From: Apiospora phragmitis
Taxonomy: Eukaryota; Ascomycota; Sordariomycetes; Amphisphaeriales; Apiosporaceae
Assembly: GCA_038363925.1 (NCBI GenBank)
Contig: JAQQWL010000011.1
Coordinates: 7,998,001-8,062,000 of the forward strand
Reading direction: 5' to 3'
DNA: 64,000 nt
How positions within the stretch are numbered: position 1 is the first letter of the stretch; each line of letters begins with the position of its first letter. Shown here piece by piece: positions 1-9,221 of the stretch. A program made the translations under genes and the position numbers. The notes beneath the pieces are model-generated. The model worked only from the letters and a program-made list of their open reading frames with translations, had not been told where the DNA came from and did no database searches.

Positions 1-1200
1 AATACAGTTATGTAATCAATTGGGCCTTTCCTCACGATGGGGATGGAGATAAAGAATCCCGGTCATGCTCTTCGAAATCAAGAATGATCAACGGTGTGCC
101 GATTGCACCGATGAGATGATGGATCACGGCAATGCTTTTGGGTGGGAAGATGGGAATGTCGGCTACCACTGGAAACCACCATCCGCACGCTATTGGTCGC
201 AAGCGTTGCCCGAACTTTCGAAGTCGGACCAAATGTGCCGTCTTGTTTCTGAGCAAAGAGCTTGAGCGCCACCGACAGACAACCTTGAGAATCATCGTCG
301 TCAAAAGGTAGACAGATAGGTAGGTAGGCTGGTAGGCAAGTAGAGTAGCTCGCTCAATCCAATCCAATGGAAGTTGGGAGAAAGAGCGCTTGCTTGGATG
401 GCAGATGGCTGGAAGAGACACTCCCTGGTTCCCGCCAGTCCTGCAGCAAAAGCACAAGATTCGATTGGACAGTCAAGTGTTGTCTCTGCCAGGAACCTCG
501 TATTCTTGGCGTTCTAACTTTTATCAGCCAAGCGCCCCCTCGCCCTCAGCAGATGGGCAGGGAAGCCGGCACAGAAGCAGTCCGAACAAGGTGCTCTCCA
601 GCCACTTCTGTCATGGGCTACATGGTACTTGGTGGGTTCATCCTTGTATCGCTAGCACCATTTAGGGCGTACTATTGCAGGGATCCAGACCTAATCCCGG
701 TCAACGATCGTGACAGCAGCTCCAACTTCCCCATCTCAGGTCTCATCCTCGTCCTCGTCCTCGTCCTCGTCCTCGGCTCGCCGCTCGCCTAGGCCCGGGT
801 GCATGTTTGGTGTGTGTGAGCGAGCTTGTTGTGCCTTCTCTTGTTATTTCAACCTCTCTCTGCCCTCCCGGTTTCCAATTCTCCTCTGGTTACTGTTTAT
901 TAACATTTGTGCCTTCCTGTTGATTGTTTCTGAGATCCTTACCACCACCCTCATATCACCTCTAAAAGCAACTACTCCTTCCCAGCGAAGTGGAGAGGGC
1001 CGGCCCAGCATCATAATAATCTGCAAACGAATCTCAAACAGTCAGTCAGTCCACAAACAAACATCACTTGACATCCTTCCCCCCAAGTACATCATACTCC
1101 AATAAAACATCGTCAGTTCCAGTTCGTTCAGCAGATTTGCGACTCTGGGTTAACATATTTTCTACTCTTATTCGCAGACCACTCTCACCCACCCTTCAAC
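1..1200. other. Upstream region, no gene recognised
   Basis: No supported gene. The right part, rich in pyrimidines with scattered CA and TCCTC motifs, is probably promoter and 5' leader of the secreted protein starting at 1201. It contains a GGTA-rich stretch near 305-340 and a perfect TCCTCG tandem repeat at 746-775. A minus-strand open frame at 32-457 has no recognisable domain. Confidence 0.5.
746..775 (+). repeat. TCCTCG hexanucleotide tandem repeat, 5 copies
   Basis: Five perfect TCCTCG units lie about 430 bp before the start codon of the secreted protein, in its probable promoter or leader. The length is a multiple of three, so copy-number change would be frame-neutral if the repeat were translated, but no supported gene covers it. 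Confidence 0.85.
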
Positions 1201-1907
1201 ATGTTCGCCCACAACATCGCCGCCGTCGCGCTCTCCGCGCTGACTGTCGTCTCTGCGACCTCTTCCAACTGGACCTCAATGATGGATCTCAACAAGATCC
1301 CCGTTGGCACGCGTAACGGCTGGTGCCAGGCTCAGCTCAACGCTTGCGACCAAATCTGCAACCCACCTTCCGAGAACTCCTGCGACTTCGTATGTGCTGT
1401 CAAAAACCTCGCCCGATGAAATGCCAAACTAATTCCCTGCGCAGACATCACTGGACTACCAATGCGCCTGTTCTGATGGGTCGGATCCCAAGCTTGGTCA
1501 ATACACTAACACAATCGACTACGTAAGTCACCCTCCAAGCTCGTCGGTATATACTATGAACCATGCTGACTCTGTGTCTCCCTCTGTAGTTCACTTGCCA
1601 AGAGGCCTTCTCGGAATGCATTGCCACCAACGTCGGCAGCAAGACAGGACAAGACAACTGCACCGCTACCATCCATGACAACTGTGGCACGAAGGACCCC
1701 GCTAAGAAGGAGTCGTCCGGCTCTGGTTCTGCTAAGAGCAGCAGCAGCGCTGGCCCCAGCCCCACCAGTGGTGGTTCTTCGCCTGCCTCCCAGACGGCCG
1801 AGTCCTCCGAAAAGCCTAAGAGCGCCGGCGTATCCCTGTCCGCTGTCTCCTACCTCGGCAACGGTGCCGCCGCTCTGGCTGTTGCCGCCTTCGCCCACCT
1901 GATGTAA
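1201..1907 (+). CDS. GPI-anchored cysteine-rich secreted protein (DUF7707-like)
   Basis: Three exons: 1201-1389, 1445-1522 and 1590-1907. The introns are 55 and 67 nt with GTATGT/GCAG and GTAAGT/GTAG borders, and the first has a CTAAT branch site. The joined protein is 194 residues. Residues 1-19 form a signal peptide. The mature part up to about residue 135 has spaced cysteines (WCQAQL, ACDQIC, YQCACSDG, YFTCQEAF, CIATN). A Ser/Ala/Gly/Pro-rich linker follows, and the last 25 residues (SAVSYLGNGAAALAVAAF...) form a hydrophobic tail of the kind that signals GPI attachment. The layout fits small fungal wall or plasma-membrane proteins with the DUF7707 domain. The family name is from memory, and the biochemical role of such proteins is unknown to me. 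The start is the first ATG and gives the signal peptide. Confidence 0.85.
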
Positions 1908-2701
1908 AGGGGAAAGTTGGTGGCTATTACAAGCAACGGAAGAGCAATGCGGGAATATTTGACATGGAGAAGATTGTGTGTTGTTATTAATTTTTTACAT
2001 TGACGGTGCCACGCGATACCCCAACTACTAATGTACGAGCAATAAGAGAGTTGACGAGTTGGCAACGATAGGTTAGGTAGTCTGCAAATTGAAGCATGGT
2101 GTTCAGGGTGGCATAATTTTGGCTTCGTTGCTGCCTATCAAGGCGTTGATATTACAATCCCATCCCCGAATGAGTGTGTTTTTGAATTTCCACGATGGAC
2201 CTTATGTATGAGCCTCCTAGGCGGCTTTGCTACGGCTGTCCTATCCATTGCGAAAGTGGAAATACAGCTATTCGACTGTCCCCTTAGTGTACCTACCGTT
2301 CCCATTGGGATCAACGCCTTGAGGCAGCATCATTGAACAAAGCATCGTAGCTCAATGGACTTGTATCAGTTTTCAAGGCACAATCCCCTCTTTGTCCACG
2401 TACACATACTGCCTGGCAACTCTTTGTCAAACACAGCCAACAGCACTTAGAATGTTAGGAATCATTTCTGCCATATAAGGTCAAGCAGGCTTAGGGAGTA
2501 GACAAGTCTTGGGAGTGCCTTGCGTTTGGAGCACGTACTAGACAAGGCCAACTACAAGTTTTCTACCCACGCCCTTTTTCTTCGTACGTAGTAGTGTTGA
2601 GAGCCGAGAATAGCCTGTGACTTTGTCCTCGGGCTTTGCTCGTGCCCACCCACCCAGAGGCGGATTTCAATAGTTACTTACTGTCCGATCTCAACCCGAC
2701 T
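1908..2701. other. Intergenic, nothing recognised
   Basis: This covers the 3' flank of the secreted protein and the upstream region of the acidic hypothetical protein. No ORF with a recognisable domain, no tRNA pattern and no notable repeat was seen. Confidence 0.5.
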
Positions 2702-3650
2702 ATGGCGCCGCCGCAGCAGAGACAAGCCATCGATGACGACGGCACGGCCGGCCTGTCCCTGTATTCTGCCTTCCTACAAGACGAAGACTTGCAAGAGGAG
2801 GATGTGGTGGAAATACACCTCGGGTTGCTGTCTCCGCCTCTGACGCCTCTGGGCGGTGTTTCCGGCGATCAAACTAGGCCCCTGTTTATCATTAGATCGT
2901 CGGACGACGAAGACGACGATGACGAGATGTGTCACCCATTACCCTTGAGCGTGCCCCCCAGGGACAACAGTCCTGGGCCTCTTATGGCTTCTAGTAATGG
3001 TGGTAAGGATGGCGGCGGTGGTGGTGGAGGAGAAGAAGAAGACGAAGAAGGAGGAGAAGATATTACAGAGGAAGAACGAGGATGGAGATTGAAGGAGGCG
3101 CAGGAGAAGGCGGCCCACGGCGTACGAGTAGCCACTGCTGGGCAATGCCTCCATCCCCGGCCGAGGCCCATCTCACGACGTAGTGGCCCGATGACCGTGT
3201 TGGGCCTGGACCGCATGGCCGCGTTGGCGAATCTTCAGGAGGAGGAAGTAGAAGAGGAAGAAGAAAGCGCCGAGGAGAGGGGCTGGCGCACCGCTGCTCT
3301 TGCATGTCGCAGTGGGGGAGAAGTAAGAGGACGTCGTGCAGCCTTTGAGCGCATACGCCAAGGTGGCAAATTGGGCTCAGGCTATCCCAAGGGAGGAGCG
3401 CCTCATTATGGAGGCAGAGGTCGCCGCTCAGCAGCGACACGAGTGTACGGTGACAGCGAGACTTGACTTGCGGAGAGGGGGGGTAAAAGGAGGGCATGTG
3501 GTAGCCAGAAGTGGCGAAAGACGGCATATAACAACACCACCGGAGCCAGCGCCGGCGGCAAGGAGGAGGATGAGCGAGGAGTTGTTTGTCACCTTGCCTC
3601 CAGGACCATCTCACACCTGGCCACTATATAAATGGCGGCGCGGTGGATGA
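2702..3650 (+). CDS. Acidic low-complexity hypothetical protein, probably frameshifted
   Basis: The first ATG in frame is at 2702. The open frame runs to 3466 (254 codons). It contains acidic runs (SSDDEDDDDE, EEEDEEGGED, LQEEEVEEEEES), a glycine stretch and two similar ERGWR motifs, but no known domain. From about 3350 the next frame looks more protein-like (AYAKVANWAQAIPREERL, then a charged helix) and stays open to 3650. Dropping the C at 3350 joins FE to AYAKVANW and gives 315 residues. I therefore suspect a one-base insertion rather than a natural end at 3466. A 19-nt GT...AG segment at the junction is too short to be an intron. Function unknown. Alternatively only the 254-codon frame is used, or the locus is non-coding. 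Confidence 0.42.
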
Positions 3651-4734
3651 GAGTGTATTAGTCGGTGAAGGAGGATCTGGCATCGATGGGTGACGACTAA
3701 AGGTAAGTCAGTGCCTGGTCAACCATTCTCAAGTATGTATCTGCCTCACTGTCTGATGAGGGACGGAATGCATAAAAAGTGCTTGCCCTTCTCTCGAAGA
3801 CCGTCACTCGTAACCCAGCCACTACCCCAAGAATCCCAGTCGGATCGGACATTCTAGTGTGATGTCCTCCTCGAGAGAGCATATATGTCTATCGATACGA
3901 GTTTTCATGTCAGGAATCAGTCATAGGTTAAGATCATAGAGTACAGTTCTCACGATTGTGAACTCTGAGAAACAAATAGGTACGAAGTACGCCTCTCGAT
4001 TAACCCCTATCCACAATCTATTGTCAATGATTAGCCCCTGAAAAGGGCATGGGAATTAATAGCTAGCCAATCTGTACTGATGAACCGAAGCCATAACCAA
4101 AATAAGAACATCGGTATTGTATATATACATGGTTATATGTAATTGAAGCCTACGGCTCTTTAGACCTGCAGCTTCAGCCAGCAGGGGTTGGGTAGTTACA
4201 TTTCAGGTACCACGAATCGACTGGGTTTGTGGTTAGATAAGACAGTTTCTAGCCTTCAAAATCACTGAGAAGTTAACATATCACTGCATTGGAACGGATT
4301 CATAGGATATTTCTTTTTAATCAATATTCTCATTGTTGTTGATTATCTCCTATTGTACAAGGCAGCAACATCCCTATATTTTCCGCCACTGCAAAAGACC
4401 GAATTACTCCCTCTGTAACTCCTTGTGCAAATCATAATTATGTGAATGAAAGTCAGACGCCAGACTATGCATCTCTCTCAAATGAACGCCATGCCAATGT
4501 GTGAAAGAAAGCCGAGGAAGAGCGCTCTAACCTCCAGAAGGGTTCGTGAGACGTGCGAATCATGTCGTAAAAGGCGCACCGGATGGAAAGATGAAGAAAG
4601 ACTCATCTCCCATCAAGGTAGACCTGAGGAAGTGGTATTGTTTGGTTGTGGAATCATATGAAAGGAGCGCAGTGGTGAAGAAAGAAGTGAAGAAAAGTTG
4701 TGGCTGATGTTGCGAAGCTCCTTAAGACCCACTA
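3651..4734. other. Intergenic, AT-richer, nothing recognised
   Basis: This lies between the stop of the hypothetical protein and the stop of hsp30 on the other strand, so it should hold two facing 3' UTRs. No gene or structured repeat was recognised. A 71-codon open frame at 4446-4661 has no support. Confidence 0.5.
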
Positions 4735-5407
4735 CTAGTTGATGGTGATACGGCGGCTCTCGTGCTTCTTGGCCTTGGGGACAGTGAGAGCCAAGATGCC
4801 GTTGTTGAGAGAGGCCTGCACCTCCTCGGTCTCGACACGGGTGGGGAAGTTGAAGGTGCGCGAGAACTCGCCGATGCTGCGCTCCGAGACCCAGTACTTG
4901 GCCTTGGGGGCGGCGGGCTTCTGCTGCTCGGACTTGGCGACGGTGGTGATCTTCTCGCCGCCGCCGCTGCTGCTGCTGGTCTCAGCAGGATCATCCTCGA
5001 CGGTGGGTTGGTGAGAGTTGCGGCGCGCCTCGCCGTTGTTCTTCTCGCCGCCCTCAGTGATGGCGCCGCTCATGTTGTTGCCGCTGCCCTCGAGCAGGCC
5101 GGCGGGCGGGTTGCCCTCGGTGTGGGTGCGCTCGACCTTGCCGCGGATCACGATGCTCTGCGGGTCGGTGAACTCGATGTGGACGTTCTTCTTCTCGATG
5201 CCGGGCAGCTCGCCGTGCAGCTCGTAGGCGGCGTCAGTCTCCTTGAGGTCGAACTTGGGGGTGAAGGTGGGGATGGAGTGGCGGCCGAGGCGGGAAGTGG
5301 CGCCCTCGTTCTGCGACGAGTACTTGTCAAAGTCGTCGATCAGGCGGAAGAGGCCCGAGAAGTTGGGCTCGGGGGGCCGAGTAGAAGCGGGGACCGAACA
5401 GAGACAT
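4735..5407 (-). CDS. hsp30: Small heat-shock protein Hsp30 (alpha-crystallin family), one-base frameshift
   Basis: This is an ATP-independent holdase that binds unfolding proteins under heat stress. Translation starts at 5407 (MSLFGPRFYSAP) and must change frame at a run of six C (plus-strand G 5371-5376) to continue as EPNFSGLFRLIDDFDKYSS. With five C the gene is one 223-residue frame. The alpha-crystallin domain begins at PKFDLKETDAAYELHGELPG. It is split by a Ser/Gly/Lys-rich insertion of about 70 residues typical of fungal Hsp30, and resumes at YWVSERSIGEFSRTFNFP. The protein ends in KKHESRRITIN, which carries the I-x-I motif. The body frame has no ATG of its own before the domain, which supports the frameshift reading. 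The N-terminal FRLIDDFDKY motif and overall length match Neurospora-type Hsp30. There are no introns, as usual for heat-shock genes. Upstream there is a TATA box and an in-register heat-shock element. Confidence 0.93.
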
Positions 5408-5580
5408 TTTGCGAGTGGTGATTGAGTTGGAGAGGATCTTGGTGAGGTTGCGTGGAAGTGATGATTTGATTGTTCTGGTTGAAGATCGCATATGATTTCT
5501 GATGCTGTTTGTTGGTTGATGTGTTTTGATGTGATGATGAGGAGGAAAAAACGTGAGGCTATCACGGAGTTGGCTGCTTC

Positions 5581-5646
5581 ATTTATACACGAAAACCGCA
5601 GTCAAAGACAGCTTCCTCAAACGTCAGGAAGTCGTGAGAAACTTCC
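5581..5646 (-). promoter_or_regulatory. Heat-shock promoter of hsp30: TATA box plus gapped HSE
   Basis: On the minus strand a TATAAAT box is the complement of 5581-5587. Just upstream (plus coordinates) are TTC 5613-5615, GAA 5628-5630, GAA 5638-5640 and TTC 5643-5645. Their offsets are 0, 15, 25 and 30, all in the 5-bp alternating register that HSF trimers require. The units at offsets 5 and 10 (CAA, GTC) match two of three bases. The arrangement puts HSF sites about 25-60 bp upstream of TATA and a leader of roughly 140 nt before the start at 5407. Confidence 0.85.
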
Positions 5647-7156
5647 ATTGTGAGTAATCTGGAACAGTCTATCAATTACTAGATGCTCTATGGATTGTTC
5701 TACAAGATGCAAGATGCAGTGGTTGCCTGTTTGCAGGTTAGCAATCACGCGACAACTCGACGATGCCGACCAGAAGGAGGTGGAGGTTGCTCGAAGCTGC
5801 TGGCATCCCCTGGAATGATTTGTGGGGGAATATTGAACAAACGAGAAGCTTCTATGCAGATAACGAGGTATCGAGGCGATCCGAAAAGGAGTGGTTTGTG
5901 CTCAAGCTCAAGTTGAGCTATTAATAGGTTGGTTATGCAATTACCGAGTAACTGGACTGGAAGCCAAGCCTAAATGTACATACCTAGCCATATCTATGTT
6001 ATAGCAGGACGAGAGGCGTATGAATATGATGTAGAGTGGTGTATTTATTAGTGGTCAATGGAGACATTTACAATCCTGTTTGCCAAATGTAAGGTGAGTC
6101 AACTTGTAATTGCGCATGACACTCATTATTCTACATAATAAGTTCATGGTACATAATCTAGACCAGCTACCTAGTATTTCCTACATGATATGAGATCATC
6201 GCTACCCTCGCTGATACCACACATTGAATTGAACAAGGACAGGGAGCTTGGTCAATGCGACGACGATCGCATTGTTACGAATGTTGCACTTACCAGGACC
6301 AACTGGCCACCCAATTGTCTTGGGACGGCTTCCGACTTCTGCCCAAAGGTGGCTTAGTAGAGATGGGAATGTCAAAAGTCGATAGCCAGGTAGTTCAATT
6401 GCTGCCCGTATCAGACTTGGCAGACGTCATCATGTGTAACTTCCATGATATTTGCTTTTTTGCCGAAGCCCATCAATTGATCGATATGCAGCTTCCCGAT
6501 GCAAGTCAAGCTTGTATTGTAACTCTACTCGTGCCGTGTTCAGTGTTCATTCGGCATTGCGTGATCTATACGGAGTACGCATTCCACCGAGGGACAGGAC
6601 GCTGGCTTCCTCTTCGGCACGACGCGGCCTACCACCGCAAGCTTTGGGAGCGGGCGGCGACCGTGGTCCGATGACGTGATGGCGTCGCTATTGTGACATA
6701 GCGAGGGGAATCTGGGGCACGATGGTATGCCAAATTGCTGTGGGGCTGATCTGGATCTGGATTGCGACAGGCAGGGTAGAAAGCATAAGCGCTGTCATTT
6801 TACATGGTACAAGCATCCATCGCTGGGACGAAGCGAAGCTACCACCAGGCAAGTTGGCAGATTGGGTATCGATGCTAGCTCGCGTGAGGTCGCCACATTC
6901 AAGGCTAGCCGGACCGGCAGTTTTCAGGACGCCAAAACGTTCATCAATGTTGTTTGGGGAAACTCTTGATTCTCTTTGATTATCCGATAATTGCGGCTTA
7001 GGGGAGACTACCACGCCGAGTAGTGTTATAATCATGAGCGCGTCTCGCCGACGTACTATGATTTCTGTATACAGTTAAATTGGCCATGTCCTGCATAGCA
7101 GCCGAGACTCGCTCGCGCTGGGGATACCATTTTGAATCGTAATACATCGCACCATC
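5647..7156. other. Intergenic, nothing recognised
   Basis: Distal upstream DNA of hsp30 and the 3' flank of the YTH gene. An open frame of 139 codons at 6255-6674 shows no family resemblance, and its codon composition looks like non-coding DNA. Confidence 0.45.
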
Positions 7157-9221
7157 TCATTGCGTCCGTGATCTTGCCGCCGTTCGAGATCCGTTATTGG
7201 GGAAATGGAGCTCGCATCGGGGTGGATATCCACTCATCCCCTGCCGCATCCCCATCGCCATGGGCGCAGGAGACTGCACTCGGTTGAAGAGGCCGATAAG
7301 TCTTCGGCCCACCGAAGGTTCCAACTCGGTACCATCCCGCGCAATCTTGACCTCCCTGTTAGAATTCCAGGGGTTTCGTAGCCCACGGGTGCGGTAGAAC
7401 GGCAGCCTCGACGATGACAGCCATTCGAGCTTGAACGGTTTCCCCCAGGCCTTGGAGCCGCCCTCGCCGTCTTGTCCGTCATGCCCACTCGCAGAATCGT
7501 CCGCTTCCGACTCGGTTTCCGGTGTATCTGCGTCATCTCTCTCGATCTCCCAAAATATTGTTCCCCTGGCCGAGTCGTCAATGATGTTGCCACGTGGGCA
7601 GTGCTCGGTTGCTTCGGTAGGGATAGCTTTCGGTAAGTCAGAGTCTGTAGCTGTCTGGGCCTTGGGTGCAAATTCGATGGCTGCAGCCGGGTCGTTGTTA
7701 ATAGGTGATGTCATCTTGGCATAGCCAAAATACTCCCCGGATTTATTGGCGGAGAACACCAAGTAAACATTATCAACCGACTTCAGCATAGTAGTTAGTA
7801 GGGATTTAAAGACGAAACGAAGCATGTTCCAAACCTTATAAGCATCATTAAGCGCCTCTTCGTTGTGCGACTGTGTAGCCCAAACCCCGTTCCTGACACT
7901 AAGCTCCAGATCTTCGACTGTCAGGCTCTTCAGTATGAAAAACTTGTCTTTTTGTGTCACACCATCAACGGCCGGCACTTCCCTGTGCTCCTCCGGCCCT
8001 TTCTCGGGTGTGGCGTGCGACACGTTGTTGGCCTCGGGTTGATCCTCTGGGGCCTCGACAGGGGCAACCTGCACATGTGGAGATGTGGCGGCAGGACCGG
8101 TAGGTGCTGTTTGGCCTGCAGTACCTTCGACGGTGCTCTTGCGCAATCTGCTTACCAGTCGTACGGATTGGAATTTGGAGTCGTGGAGCTTCTGTTGTGC
8201 CGTAACACAGCTCTGCTCGTCTTTGAAGTTTGCAAAGGCGCAGTTACTCTTGGATATCAAGAACAGCGACTCAAGGCCACTCGCTTCCTGGCACACGTGG
8301 TAAACCAAACTCATCAATTCAGTCTGTGGTGGGAGATTTCCGATCCAGATGGCATTTCCTATAAATGTGAGTATTCCATCTTGCGTAGTTGGAATATATA
8401 CTAACCGCTTTGTCGTGGTTTACGGGGAGGGCCACGGACGACATTGGAGCGATTTCGTGACGCTTCTAGAAAGGTGTTAGTCGTATATATCTTGACCAGT
8501 CGAAGAAAGTTCCGTGTAACAGACCATCAGCAGGGCCGAGAGCCGGCATTGACCCGAATTGGTCCTGCGCTCCAGAGGGGGATGCTCCACAAGGAGCAGA
8601 CGGAATAAATTGCCCAGGCATCATTTGCCCAGGAACCGCCTGATTTTGACCAGCATATGTTCCCGGTTGACCGTAGTAATAACCTCCTGGGAGTTGTTGT
8701 TGCGCTGGGTTCATCATAATTTGATTGGGATAGTAGGCCATGTTGTGCCTAGGAGACATGTTTGCTGCCTGCTGCGAGGGCGCGAGTTGGTGACCGTAGA
8801 ACTGTTGAACTTGGGGATGAGGAGGCATGTAGTATTGTTGCCCCATCATAGGGTTAACAGCCGTATGACCTCCATATTGAGCCATTTGAGGCATAGAGTG
8901 AGCAATACCAGGAGGCGGCCCGCCAGTATTGTAACGCGGCTGTGCGCCTTGGGTGTAAGTCGGTCGATAACTAGTCTGCGGCAGCGCGTTCGCCATAGCA
9001 CCCATGTTGTATGGACCTGCCCGCCCGTTGACTTGTGGTTGTGTCATATCTAACTGAGCTGAGAAAGCATTGTGGGAAGGGTCGAACTGTTGTTGGGGTT
9101 GGAAAACCGAGAGTCCTACATGAGAACCAGTTGAGTTGCCTTGGTCGTCAAAAGTGCCGCCGAGAGCCTCGGGATGAGTGAGGTCGTTGGTCGAGCTTGC
9201 ATTGGGTGGAGCATCACCCAT
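7157..9221 (-). CDS. RRM plus YTH domain RNA-binding protein (m6A reader type)
   Basis: Four exons on the minus strand: 9221-8525, 8465-8406, 8358-7835 and 7780-7157. Introns are 59, 47 and 54 nt, and phases agree throughout, giving 634 residues. Residues 1-250 are rich in Gln, Pro, Met and Tyr (prion-like, for example VNPMMGQQYYMPPHPQ). An RRM follows at about 254-327, with RNP2 IWIGNLP and RNP1-like NCAFANF. The YTH domain starts at KDKFFILKSLTVEDL (about 389) with the conserved GVWATQ tryptophan near 412, then NVYLVFSANKSGEYFGYAKM and PFKLEWLS. An acidic insert of about 80 residues splits the domain. YTH domains bind N6-methyladenosine or DSR-type hexamers in RNA. The RRM-then-YTH order is typical of filamentous-fungal homologues. 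The start MGDAPPNASS is the first ATG of the frame. Donor GTCTGT of intron 1 is weak. Confidence 0.9.

Noticed and set aside
32..457. Minus-strand open frame of 141 codons
   Set aside because: No domain, and no ATG-plus-intron model that fits; composition looks non-coding, although its C-terminal half has a mildly protein-like stretch.
3330..3348. GTAAGA...GCAG as an intron in the acidic hypothetical protein
   Set aside because: Only 19 nt, too short to be spliced.
6255..6674. Plus-strand open frame of 139 codons
   Set aside because: No family resemblance and no supporting promoter or intron signals.
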